Under the pieces are notes generated by a model. That model made no database searches, was not told the origin of the DNA, and saw only the letters and a list, made by a program, of their open reading frames with translations. A stretch of 7,363 nt of DNA, taken from contig CBFHZN010000039.1 in assembly GCA_965660355.1 (NCBI GenBank), positions 1 through 7,363 of the forward strand, given 5' to 3'. A program made the position numbers and the translations under genes. Origin of the DNA: CAJXVY01 sp965660355. GTDB taxonomy: Bacteria; Actinomycetota; Actinomycetes; Actinomycetales; Microbacteriaceae. This document shows positions 1 through 6,790 of the stretch, one piece after another. Position 1 is the first letter of the stretch. Each line of letters begins with the position of its first letter.

Positions 1-1992
1 CTGGCTGTCTTTGCGGATCAGGGTATCAAGGGTGAGCGAGCTGGAACACTTCTAACTAACACGCTCTTCGGTCTGACTGATAACGCCGACAAGAACGCAG
101 GTGCTTTCAAAGAACTAGGAATTGAAGTCTTTGAAGCTGACGGTTCAATGAAGAACATGGCAGACATTGCCAACAGCGTGACAAAAGCTTTTGACGGTAT
201 GAGCGAGGAACAAAAGCTCGCAGAACTTTCGGCACTTGGATTCACTAAGCAAACCCGTGAAGGTGTTTTAGCCCTAGCAGGAAATGGCGAAACACTAGCC
301 GAGTATGAAAAGGCACTTAGAAACGCCGGGGGAACTGCTGAAGAAGTCGCACAGAATCAGCTAAACACTCTTGACGCTCAATTCGGTTTGCTCAAAGACA
401 CTGTCGGAGTTGTCGCCATTGAAATAGGTGAGCAGTTCAATGAGCCACTAAGGGACATGCTCAAGGCAATCAACCCAATCGTTGATGCAGCTGGCCCTAA
501 GTTTGTGGACTTCTTTGGAAACATAGCTGGCGGCGTTGGAGTTGTTGCAGACAAGCTGGGTCAATTTGTTGACCTTATGCCTATGATTCGAGATGGCTTT
601 CAGTTTGCTCAAGACTCTGGCAAGGGATTCTCTGGTTCTCTTCAGGTAATACAATCCACTTTTGAGAATCTCTTTGGTGAGCTGGACTTTGGTTCTGTCT
701 TCCAAAAAATCAGCGCAATGATGATGCAGTTACGTTTGTCAATCATTGACGCAATACCTGGCCTCATTGACGGCCTAGTGGAGATGATTCCTCAGTTCAT
801 TTCTTTCATAACTGAAACTCTGATTCCGCAGATGCTAGCAAACATGAACTTGCTTTTGACTGAGCTAGTCGAAATGATAAAACTAGTTCTGCCAATGCTT
901 GCCGAGGGAATCGGGGATTTGATTCCGGCACTTGTTCAAGGTCTTGCAGATCTGTTACCGGTAATTCTCGAAACAATACTTGGGTTTATTCCGACTCTTT
1001 TGGATATTGGTTTGGAGTTATTCAACTCAATCGTTGATGCACTTGTTCAGATGATTCCTCAAATCATTGACACGCTTGTTGAACTGTTGCCCAAGCTAAT
1101 AGACACGCTCATGGAGATGTTGCCCGACATTATTGACGCAGGTCTTGACTTGTTTATGGGAATCATTGACGCACTCGTTGAGACTATTCCAATCTTGCTT
1201 GACGCGATCGTTGAGGCGTTCCCCAAGATAACTAGTCAGCTCATTGAGATGTTGCCTGACATTATCGAGGCATCCCTAACGCTGTTCTTCGGAATCATTG
1301 ACGGTTTAGTCGAGGCAATCCCCGACATCCTGAACGCTGTTGTTGACATGATTCCAGAGATAACGACTCAACTAGTCGCCATGCTCCCGGACATCATTGA
1401 TGCTTCTATGGATTTGTTCTTCGGTATTATTGACGGACTCTTCCAAGCAACCCCCGAAATCCTTGCTGAAGTTATCGCACTAATTCCAGAAATCACCGCC
1501 GCACTAATCGGGGAGATTCCTAAGCTAGTCCAAGCAGCCTTCGAGTTGCTGACTGGTCTGGCTAGGGGACTGATTGACAACGCACCTCGTGTCATTGGTA
1601 ACGCTATGGCTTCGGTTGGTAACACAGTTGTCAACGGGTTCAAAGACTTCTTAGGAATTCAGTCACCGTCTAAGGTCTTCATGGGACTCGGTGGTGACGT
1701 TGTTGACGGATTGAAGCAGGGCTTGGGAGATGGTGAAAGGTTGCTAGCTTCTGCCTCGGTGGACATGGCTCAAAACCTCAAGGTTAGCTCTGAGAACGTT
1801 TTGACAGGTCGCTCTAATCTTCCTATCTCGACAGGCACACAAACCGCCACAGCGCCGTCTAACGCCGGTGGGAATATAGTTATCAACGTGAACGCAGGTA
1901 TGGGCGCAGACGGTCAGAGAATCGGTCAGCAAATTGTTGACGAGATTATCAAGTTCGAGAGAACCTCTGGAAAGGTATTCGCCAGAGCATGA
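1..1992 (+). CDS. Phage tail tape measure protein, TP901 type (5' end cut off by the window)
   Basis: The reading frame is open from base 1 to the TGA at 1990-1992 (663 residues), so the ATG at 148 is internal, not the start. Residues 1-125 carry the conserved TP901-type tape measure core (FADQGIKGERAGTLLTN at 4-20, then KNAGAFKELGI and a stretch ending in LDAQFGLLKD). Tape measure proteins run through the tail lumen, set tail length and are ejected with DNA. A long hydrophobic amphipathic helical part follows (about residues 240-520), with Pro at 11-residue spacing and four tandem 44-residue units (329-504). The C-terminal signature GIQSPSKVF (552-560), then a Gly-rich GDVVDGLKQGLGDG segment, is common at the end of such proteins. 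The stop overlaps the next start by 4 nt (ATGA). The family call is firm; full length is unknown. Confidence 0.95.
   Translation: MAVFADQGIKGERAGTLLTNTLFGLTDNADKNAGAFKELGIEVFEADGSMKNMADIANSVTKAFDGMSEEQKLAELSALGFTKQTREGVLALAGNGETLAEYEKALRNAGGTAEEVAQNQLNTLDAQFGLLKDTVGVVAIEIGEQFNEPLRDMLKAINPIVDAAGPKFVDFFGNIAGGVGVVADKLGQFVDLMPMIRDGFQFAQDSGKGFSGSLQVIQSTFENLFGELDFGSVFQKISAMMMQLRLSIIDAIPGLIDGLVEMIPQFISFITETLIPQMLANMNLLLTELVEMIKLVLPMLAEGIGDLIPALVQGLADLLPVILETILGFIPTLLDIGLELFNSIVDALVQMIPQIIDTLVELLPKLIDTLMEMLPDIIDAGLDLFMGIIDALVETIPILLDAIVEAFPKITSQLIEMLPDIIEASLTLFFGIIDGLVEAIPDILNAVVDMIPEITTQLVAMLPDIIDASMDLFFGIIDGLFQATPEILAEVIALIPEITAALIGEIPKLVQAAFELLTGLARGLIDNAPRVIGNAMASVGNTVVNGFKDFLGIQSPSKVFMGLGGDVVDGLKQGLGDGERLLASASVDMAQNLKVSSENVLTGRSNLPISTGTQTATAPSNAGGNIVINVNAGMGADGQRIGQQIVDEIIKFERTSGKVFARA
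985..1512 (+). repeat. Four tandem 132-bp units encoding 44-residue acidic helical repeats in the tape measure protein
   Basis: Units are 985-1116, 1117-1248, 1249-1380 and 1381-1512, all exactly 44 codons with no indels. Each has the pattern (F/M)(I/L)P at positions 1-3, a central (I/V)(V/I)D(A/G)L around 16-20, and Pro at 3, 25 and 36, giving an 11-residue Pro ladder that continues across unit joins. By hand count the 176 residues contain 29 Asp/Glu and only 2 Lys/Arg. Units 2-4 all begin with MLPDII. Third-base differences between units are many, so the duplications look old and held by selection on protein. The 11-residue ladder also extends upstream into less regular sequence from about base 790. 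Confidence 0.9.
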
Positions 1993-3212
1993 CGAACAGA
2001 GTAGAAATCGGCTTTGACCTTTCGGGGAATCCTGATCTGGATTTCTTCGTGCTTGACGACCCCCAAAAAGGTTTGCTTGACAATACTGAATTTCTTCTCG
2101 GCGGTGTTATCTTCTTTGACGTTACTTCTAAAGTCATTGACTACTCAATCAGCCGAGGCAAGTCAAGATTCCTAGATCGTTACCCGGCAGGAAGTCTGAC
2201 GGTAAACCTCGACAACAACGACCGAACCTTTGACCCCGTTTACGCAGCTTCTCCCTATGCCGGGCAGATTATCCCTAGACGTGAAGTCCGAGTCTATTCA
2301 AACGACAAGCTTCAGATGGAAGCGGTCATTGACGATTGGGACTTGAGCTACTCACCGCAGGGAAACAGCGTGGCCACGATTGTCGCTTCTGACGCTCTTA
2401 CTTATTTCGCTAACCAAAGTTTGAACGCCAAGACATTCACCTCAGAGTTTTCGGGTGAGCGTATCGAGGAAGTCTTGAACGACCCTCAAGTGAACTGGAG
2501 CGTTGACAAACGTAACCTAGAAACGGGCAGACAGCTTCTACAAGGGGATTCCATAGACAACGGGACTAATGCCCTGCAATACATTCAAAAGGTCGTAGAG
2601 AGCGAACCTGGCTCTTTCTTCATAGCCCGTAATGGATTCGTAACTTACCGAGACAGAATAGCTAATCAGTCTTCAGCAGCGATTACAAAGTTCAGCGATG
2701 ACGGCACAGAGATTCCCTATAAATCTCTTTCGGTAATTTACGGATCTGAACTTCTATATAACGAGGTAACAGTAAACATTCAAGGCGGAGGTTCGGCGAC
2801 ACGTTCATCAACCGAAAGTCAAATTGAATACGGAATCATCAACCTAACTTTTGACGACCTTCTTCTTTCTTCGGCAACTCAAGCCGAGGACATGGCTTCG
2901 TTTCTTGTCTCAAAGTATGACGACCCCGAGTATCGAATTGAGTCGGTGACGATTGACCTAAAGAACATCCCTGAAGCTGACGTTGATAAAGTCCTAGAAC
3001 TCGACTTGAATGATGTTTGCGAAATCAAGTTCACACCGAACAACATTCCCCCGGCAATTGAACGGTTCACAGAGATAATTAGAATTGAACACTCGGTCAC
3101 TCCGACCTCCCACAATGTCACGCTAGGGTTCGCAGCTCTTGACTTGAACTTCTGGAGGCTTAGTGATTTGGTGTTTGGTAGACTTAGCGAAGGAAACTCC
3201 CTCGCTTATTAG
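1989..3212 (+). CDS. Minor tail protein / tail-tip protein
   Basis: A 407-residue protein directly after the tape measure gene, where siphophages encode the distal tail and tip (hub) proteins. Residues 55-103 hold a conserved block, SRGKSRFLDRYPAGSLTV followed by N-x-DRTFDP, then SPYAGQIIPRREVRVYS, which I recall as typical of actinobacteriophage minor tail proteins. A second block at about 194-222 (ALQYIQKVVESEPGSFFIAR then GFVTYRDR) is typical of the same proteins and resembles the beta-rich hub part. There is no signal peptide, membrane segment or catalytic motif. The start at 1989 overlaps the tape measure stop as ATGA; the best Shine-Dalgarno-like string (GGAAAGG, 1969-1975) is 13 nt away, so translational coupling probably drives initiation. 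A role in the tip complex joining tube to fibres is inferred from order and motif recall. Confidence 0.85.
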   Translation: MTNRVEIGFDLSGNPDLDFFVLDDPQKGLLDNTEFLLGGVIFFDVTSKVIDYSISRGKSRFLDRYPAGSLTVNLDNNDRTFDPVYAASPYAGQIIPRREVRVYSNDKLQMEAVIDDWDLSYSPQGNSVATIVASDALTYFANQSLNAKTFTSEFSGERIEEVLNDPQVNWSVDKRNLETGRQLLQGDSIDNGTNALQYIQKVVESEPGSFFIARNGFVTYRDRIANQSSAAITKFSDDGTEIPYKSLSVIYGSELLYNEVTVNIQGGGSATRSSTESQIEYGIINLTFDDLLLSSATQAEDMASFLVSKYDDPEYRIESVTIDLKNIPEADVDKVLELDLNDVCEIKFTPNNIPPAIERFTEIIRIEHSVTPTSHNVTLGFAALDLNFWRLSDLVFGRLSEGNSLAY

Positions 3213-3215
3213 GAG
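3211..3215 (+). promoter_or_regulatory. Ribosome binding site for the fibre gene at 3220
   Basis: AGGAG lies 4 nt before the ATG at 3220 and overlaps the stop codon of the upstream gene (TAG, 3210-3212). It fixes this start and rules out the +2-frame ATG at 3248. The whole 12-nt context AGGAGATAAATG recurs with one change before the gene at 6791. Confidence 0.8.
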
Positions 3216-3219
3216 ATAA

Positions 3220-3888
3220 ATGTCAGGCTGGAAAGATTGGGCTATCGGTGAAGTTGTCACCGAGGCAGATTTTCAGAGTTTTGTTCAAGACCAGGTTGTT
3301 CAGCGTTACTCAAACGCCACAGCTCGCAACGCCACTCTCGGGGCAAATGTTGCAATCGGGATGGCAGCCTATCTTGAAGATGAACAGCTCTTTCAGGTTT
3401 ATGATGGAAACGCGTGGGTTGAGATTTCTGGTTCTGGTGGAACTACTATTAGCGATACCGAGCCAAGTGACCCGTCAGCTGGTGACCTATGGTGGGACTC
3501 TGATACCGGTGTTCTCTATATTTACTATGACAGTTTTTGGATTGAAGCGGTTGCCGGGATTGTCGGTGCTCAAGGGCCAGCTGGTGGTTTTGACACAGCT
3601 CAAACAGTTGAAAACAAATCTTCTAACTACTCAATCGTTTCGGGAGACGCTGGGAAGCTAATAACAAACTCATCAGCAATCACGATAACTGTTGACGATG
3701 TTCTTTCTGTCGGTGAACAAATTGACTTTCTACAAAACGCTTCCGGGCAGATTACCTTTACAGCAGGTTCAGGCGTGACGCTAAACTCCAAAGACAGTAA
3801 TTTGAAAACTTCAGCACAATATTCTCCAGCAACAATCAAATGTCTTTCTAGCGGAGTGTATGTTCTTGTTGGTGACTTAGGAGCTTAG
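3220..3888 (+). CDS. Tail fibre-like minor structural protein
   Basis: A 222-residue protein built from short modules common in phage fibres. Residues 1-50 form an N-terminal region (MSGWKDWAIGEVVTEADF) likely to attach to the tail. Residues 58-68 hold a FQVYDGNAWVEI motif, and 82-110 a Pro/Asp linker with GDLWWDSDTGVLYIYYDSFW, the aromatic GDLWxDxxxGxLYxYY pattern widespread in phage tail fibres. A very short collagen-like run (GAQGPAGG, 116-123) follows. The C-terminal part (about 128-222) has the fibre-domain pattern DAGKLI, then GEQIDFLQ, GSGVTLNSKDSNLKT and a final YVLVGDLGA. It is probably a trimeric appendage protein on the virion surface. No enzymatic or chaperone motif is seen. The receptor is unknown. 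Confidence 0.8.
   Translation: MSGWKDWAIGEVVTEADFQSFVQDQVVQRYSNATARNATLGANVAIGMAAYLEDEQLFQVYDGNAWVEISGSGGTTISDTEPSDPSAGDLWWDSDTGVLYIYYDSFWIEAVAGIVGAQGPAGGFDTAQTVENKSSNYSIVSGDAGKLITNSSAITITVDDVLSVGEQIDFLQNASGQITFTAGSGVTLNSKDSNLKTSAQYSPATIKCLSSGVYVLVGDLGA
3879..3883 (+). promoter_or_regulatory. Ribosome binding site for the propeller gene at 3891
   Basis: AGGAG sits 7 nt before the ATG at 3891, inside the last codons of the upstream gene, giving near-ideal spacing and supporting this start. Confidence 0.75.
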
Positions 3889-3890
3889 TC

Positions 3891-5231
3891 ATGGCTTGGA
3901 GTATGGGACTACTTGGAGCTAGTAGTGAACAAGCAATTTCTGAGTATTGGTTTTCTGAGGTTGATAAGGGCTCTTTTGAAAGTAATCAGGATGTAGCTGC
4001 GGACAGTCAAGGCAATATATATTTTTTAGGAACTGACAATGACTCTGTTAACAATATGGTTCTAATTAAGTATGACAATTTTGGAAACATTGCTTGGCTA
4101 AAAGAATTTCAAACAAGTGGCAGGTCAGCTTATGGACACAGTATCGCTGTTGATTCTAATGATGATTTACTAATTTTGGGATCTGCTTTGGACACAAACC
4201 CTGACGACCTTGACGCAATTATGATGAAGATAAATTCAAGCGGAACTATTGTTTGGCAAAAAGCCTTGACAGACAACGTAAATAATTACAATCAGTTTCA
4301 CTCAAATGCTACATCAGTTGACAGCTCTGATAATTTTTATTCACTAGTTGATACAACTTTTACACCTGAGCCGAACGTTTCAATTCCAGACGTAAAAATC
4401 GTAAAGCTAAACTCTAGCGGATCTCTGCAAGTTCAAAAACACATTGCTGAATCTAACGATAGAGCAGTGCGAGGCAGAGCAATTTCTGTCAATTCATCAA
4501 CAGGTGAAGCTTACTTTTTTGGAAGCACAGCCACAGGCAGTTTCACCACAGCTCGCCCGGTAATACTAAAAACAAACAGTGCGTTAAGTTCTGCCAGTTG
4601 GAGTAAAGAGTTTATTTTACCTTCGGGTTATGGTGCAGAAGTTGGAGGTGATGTTGACTCAAGTGGGAACGCTTACATGGCATGGTATGAGACAGACTCT
4701 GGGACAACGCTTTATCTAACTAAGTTTGATTCAAGTGGGAATGTTCAATGGGAAAGACAATCGCCTGGGTCTGAGGTTTTTTGGGAAACAGTTTTTGTAG
4801 CTCCTGACGGCTTTATTTACTTGGTTGGCGCTGATCAAAATGTTTCAGACAAAGTAGTTATTTTCAAATACAACAGCTCGGGAGTTTTGCAATGGCAAAG
4901 AAGCATAACAAACACAGGCCAAGCTTTTGTTTATAGATTGTCTATGGACAGTTCTGGCGAACTTATTCTAAGTTTTGACAGAGGCCCAGACAACGAAAAC
5001 AAATTCGGCACAGCAAGACTCCCAGCAGATGGTTCGCTAACCGGAACACATGGAGGCTATGTTTATGCCGTTGGTAGTTATACAGAATCATCTTCATCCG
5101 AAACTTGGACTAACGCCAACATGGTTCTACAAGACACAAGCGTTGAATCCACAACTCTTTTCATTACTAACTCAAGCATTGCTGAAATTACGGCAGACTC
5201 ATTTACACAGACCCGAACTGACATTAGGTAG
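3891..5231 (+). CDS. Predicted seven-unit beta-propeller (SBBP-like) tail appendage protein
   Basis: A 446-residue protein with seven imperfect units of 47-57 residues. Unit cores read roughly V-x-V/A-D-S-x-G-N-x-Y-x-x-G, starting near residues 35, 85, 140, 198, 253, 300 and 350. Most are followed by a strand ending in K-(Y/I/L/F)-(D/N)-x-(S/F)-G-x-(I/V/L)-x-W-(Q/L/E), for example VAADSQGNIYFLG then IKYDNFGNIAWLK, and FKYNSSGVLQWQR. This is the SBBP/PQQ-like propeller repeat style, and seven units fit a closed seven-bladed propeller. The short N-terminus (MAWSMGLLGASS) is probably an attachment segment. The last ~45 residues are Ser/Thr-rich without repeat character. There is no signal peptide, so the protein is not predicted to be exported by the cell. 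Its position in a fibre cassette suggests a receptor- or glycan-binding appendage. Base composition is locally much more AT-rich than neighbouring genes (16/60 G+C at 4021-4080 against 33/60 at 2221-2280), consistent with separate acquisition. Confidence 0.72.
   Translation: MAWSMGLLGASSEQAISEYWFSEVDKGSFESNQDVAADSQGNIYFLGTDNDSVNNMVLIKYDNFGNIAWLKEFQTSGRSAYGHSIAVDSNDDLLILGSALDTNPDDLDAIMMKINSSGTIVWQKALTDNVNNYNQFHSNATSVDSSDNFYSLVDTTFTPEPNVSIPDVKIVKLNSSGSLQVQKHIAESNDRAVRGRAISVNSSTGEAYFFGSTATGSFTTARPVILKTNSALSSASWSKEFILPSGYGAEVGGDVDSSGNAYMAWYETDSGTTLYLTKFDSSGNVQWERQSPGSEVFWETVFVAPDGFIYLVGADQNVSDKVVIFKYNSSGVLQWQRSITNTGQAFVYRLSMDSSGELILSFDRGPDNENKFGTARLPADGSLTGTHGGYVYAVGSYTESSSSETWTNANMVLQDTSVESTTLFITNSSIAEITADSFTQTRTDIR
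3993..5090 (+). repeat. Seven degenerate propeller-blade repeats
   Basis: The seven units occur at about residues 35-84, 85-139, 140-197, 198-252, 253-299, 300-349 and 350-400 of the encoded protein. They share the D-S-x-G-N turn and the following Tyr/Leu strand. Units 3, 4 and 7 are the most worn: unit 3 has SSDN, unit 4 NSSTGE, and unit 7 lacks the K-x-(D/N)-x-S-G-x-x-x-W half. At the DNA level the copies are too diverged to align by eye, unlike the kelch-like repeats downstream. Confidence 0.65.
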
Positions 5232-5240
5232 AATAAAGAT

Positions 5241-5492
5241 ATGGCTATGAACTTTCCTGACTCTCCGACAGTCAACGATGAATTTACAAACGGTGATCGC
5301 ACTTGGGTTTGGGATGGAACTGTTTGGGCTGACAAGGGCTCAAACATTAGCTTTGCAGACCTGAGTAATTCCGCTCACGCTTCGACTCATGAGCTAGGTG
5401 GGTCTGATGAACTTGAGCTAGACGCTTCACAGATTTCTAATCTGCAAGTGGCCACAGGATTTGAAAACGAATTTCTTTTGATGGGAGCATAA
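5241..5492 (+). CDS. Small fibre-neck-like protein (83 aa)
   Basis: The 83-residue product begins MAMNFPDSPTVNDEFTNGDR and continues TWVWDGTVWADKG. This combination (a short FP-x-SP-x-x-x-D start followed by a W-x-WDG-x-VW aromatic motif) is common at the N-termini of phage tail fibre proteins. Residues 46-62 (HASTHELGGSDELELDA) match the HAxTHxxGGSD motif, often found just before fibre shafts or knobs. The protein then ends after about 20 more residues, without the long C-terminal domain that usually follows. It may be a stand-alone adaptor, or the remnant of a longer fibre whose distal part was exchanged. The ATG at 5241 is 9 nt after the upstream stop; a second ATG at 5247 is possible. No strong Shine-Dalgarno sequence is seen for either. 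Confidence 0.75.
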   Translation: MAMNFPDSPTVNDEFTNGDRTWVWDGTVWADKGSNISFADLSNSAHASTHELGGSDELELDASQISNLQVATGFENEFLLMGA

Positions 5493-5818
5493 TGGCGACA
5501 TATAAAGTCTTAGGGCAATCAGCACCTTCGGCAACAACCGACACCGATGTTTACACAGTGCCTTCGGCAACCGAGGCGGTGATTTCAACCATCGTCATAG
5601 CTAACCGAAGCGGTTCAGACGCAACCTATCGAATAGCTGTAAGACCTGACGGGGCAACAATCGCTAATGAACACTATGTCGCCTATGACATCACAGTTGG
5701 GGCAGGTGATTCAACAGCCCTAACTCTCGGAGTGACAATGAACGCCGCTGATGTCTTGACCGTTCAGGCTTCTTCGGCTGACCTATCGTTCAACGTGTTT
5801 GGATCAGAGATTAGCTAA
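5492..5818 (+). CDS. Small beta-rich virion structural protein (108 aa)
   Basis: A 108-residue protein whose whole length alternates hydrophobic and polar residues as expected for a beta-sandwich. The key stretch is DVYTVPSATEAVISTIVIANRS (residues 19-40, split by turns), then GSDATYRIAVRPDGA (41-55), NEHYVAYDITVGAGDS (59-74), ALTLGVTMNAADVLTVQASS (76-95). I recall closely similar small proteins among the tail or capsid-decorating proteins of actinobacteriophages and aquatic phages, annotated only as structural or hypothetical; the exact position in the virion is unknown. The ATG overlaps the upstream stop by 1 nt (TAATG), and GGGAG at 5483-5487 gives a ribosome binding site at 4 nt spacing. 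No enzyme motif is present. Confidence 0.75.
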   Translation: MATYKVLGQSAPSATTDTDVYTVPSATEAVISTIVIANRSGSDATYRIAVRPDGATIANEHYVAYDITVGAGDSTALTLGVTMNAADVLTVQASSADLSFNVFGSEIS

Positions 5819-6780
5819 TGGGTGCTTCAAGTTTCAAGCGTTCACAAATAACGAACTTCAACAAATATCGTTCTTTGTTGGTGGGTAATGCTTTCACACC
5901 TGTTTCTTTAGCTGTTGCTGGGTATATTGCTGGCGGTAATAATGGTTCATCTAAAGAAAGTTCCGTTGACAAATTGTCCTTTCCAGGTGAAACAATCTCA
6001 ACAATCGGGGCAACGCTATCATCAGCAAGAAGCCAACTATCAGGCTTCTCGAATCCAACTGTGGCTGGCTATGTTTTAGGTGGACTAACAACAGTTGCGG
6101 TTAACACTATTGACAAGTTTGCATTTCCTGGGGATACAAGAACAACTCTCGGCACAACACTTTTGACCGCTAAAAGATTGGCTGCAACCTTCTTCAACCC
6201 AGAAGTTGCTGGCTACTATGCAGGTGGTTTTGATAGCTCAGATCTCACAACAGTTGAAAAATACGCTTTTCCAGGAGATACTCGAACAACATTAGCCACA
6301 GGATTGTCAAGTGCAAGGCGAGAGTTCAAGGGTATGCAAAATTACACAGTCGCAGGATACACACTGGGAGGTCGAGACCCTAGAACGACATCTGTGGACA
6401 AGTTTGCATTTTCAGACGATACAAGAACAACTCTTGGCACAGGTCTATCAGAAGCAGTTTCCAACCCAGTAGGATTTGCAAATCCTGGCACAGCAGGCTA
6501 TCGAGCAGGTGGAGAAACTGACAGTGCAATGGTATCAACTGTGGACAAGTTTGCTTTTCCCTCTGATACTCGCAACACTCTTGCCATAGGTTTGTCTGAC
6601 CTGACAGCAAATGCGGCTGCATTTGACCAAACTGCTGCAGGATATGTAGTAGGTGGAGATAAAGGTGCAACTCAATACACAAAAATAGAAAAGTTTGAGT
6701 ATCCTTCAGACACCAGAAGCGTATTATCTGCAACTTTAAGTGTTATCAGATTCAGAACCAGTTCATTTCAGAATTCTTAA
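5818..6780 (+). CDS. Six-repeat kelch-like beta-propeller tail appendage protein
   Basis: A 320-residue protein made of a 32-residue leader (MGASSFKRSQITNF...) and six consecutive repeats of 47-49 residues that run exactly to the C-terminus. Each repeat begins (V/T/A)AGYxxGG, then has (S/T)-(V/I)-(D/E)-K-(F/Y/L)-x-(F/Y), then (P/S)-(G/S/D)-(D/E)-T-R-x-x-L in most copies, then (A/G)-x-x-L-S. The GYxxGG start with two glycines is the hallmark of kelch-type blades, and six units suit a closed six-bladed propeller. The start overlaps the previous stop by 1 nt (TAATG); AGAGA at 5806-5810 may assist. There is no signal peptide or catalytic motif. As a late gene among fibre genes it is probably a virion-surface binding protein; carbohydrate or protein receptor binding is inference. 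Similar repeat proteins occur in many aquatic phage fibre regions by recall. Confidence 0.78.
   Translation: MGASSFKRSQITNFNKYRSLLVGNAFTPVSLAVAGYIAGGNNGSSKESSVDKLSFPGETISTIGATLSSARSQLSGFSNPTVAGYVLGGLTTVAVNTIDKFAFPGDTRTTLGTTLLTAKRLAATFFNPEVAGYYAGGFDSSDLTTVEKYAFPGDTRTTLATGLSSARREFKGMQNYTVAGYTLGGRDPRTTSVDKFAFSDDTRTTLGTGLSEAVSNPVGFANPGTAGYRAGGETDSAMVSTVDKFAFPSDTRNTLAIGLSDLTANAAAFDQTAAGYVVGGDKGATQYTKIEKFEYPSDTRSVLSATLSVIRFRTSSFQNS
5914..6777 (+). repeat. Six kelch-like blade repeats, 47-49 codons each
   Basis: Units are residues 33-81, 82-129, 130-177, 178-224, 225-272 and 273-320 (bases 5914-6060, 6061-6204, 6205-6348, 6349-6489, 6490-6633, 6634-6777). The (A/F)FPGDTRTTL segment is nearly identical in units 2 and 3 and close in 4 and 5; unit 1 has FPGETISTI and unit 6 YPSDTRSVL, so the two ends are the most diverged. 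Residues between GG and the (V/I)(D/E)K triplet vary most in sequence and slightly in length, as expected for exposed loops. Confidence 0.85.
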
Positions 6781-6786
6781 AAGGGG
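6781..6786 (+). promoter_or_regulatory. Ribosome binding site for the coiled-coil gene at 6791
   Basis: AAGGGG lies 4 nt before the ATG at 6791, immediately after the upstream stop TAA (6778-6780). The 12-nt context AGGGGATAAATG matches the one before 3220 at 11 of 12 bases. Confidence 0.7.
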
Positions 6787-6790
6787 ATAA

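Noticed and set aside
448..705. 85-codon minus-strand open frame opposite the tape measure gene
   Set aside because: It lies wholly inside a strongly supported + strand gene, has no recognisable product, and no other minus-strand gene is nearby.
1368..1643. Minus-strand open frame rich in Ser/Ile/Pro opposite the tape measure repeats
   Set aside because: Its composition is the reverse complement of the repeat codons; this is a by-product of low stop density opposite repetitive coding sequence.
1061..1810. Many TTGAC/TTGACA strings resembling bacterial -35 boxes in the tape measure gene
   Set aside because: They arise from frequent Ile-Asp, Leu-Asp and Val-Asp codon pairs with GAC preferred; I found no properly spaced -10 partner, and all lie inside coding sequence.
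3559..3594. Possible collagen-like shaft (GAQGPAGG) in the 222-aa fibre protein
   Set aside because: Only about two Gly-x-y triplets are present, too few for a triple-helical shaft; kept only as a linker note in the gene entry.
3248..3661. 137-codon + strand open frame in another frame within the fibre gene
   Set aside because: It overlaps a gene with clear fibre motifs and a good ribosome binding site; the shifted product has no recognisable motif, and it ends within the other gene.
5050..5347. Short open frames on both strands across the 5231-5241 junction (5050-5250 + and 5078-5347 -)
   Set aside because: Both overlap two supported + strand genes and have no motif; the junction itself is only 9 nt long.
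6380..6733. 117-codon minus-strand open frame, Leu/Gln/His-rich, opposite the kelch-like repeats
   Set aside because: The repetitive Leu/Gln composition mirrors the repeats on the + strand; no start signal or neighbour supports it.
5818..6780. Possible target gene of a diversity-generating retroelement
   Set aside because: No reverse transcriptase, template repeat or adenine-biased variable region is visible in this window; the repeats are ordinary blade units.
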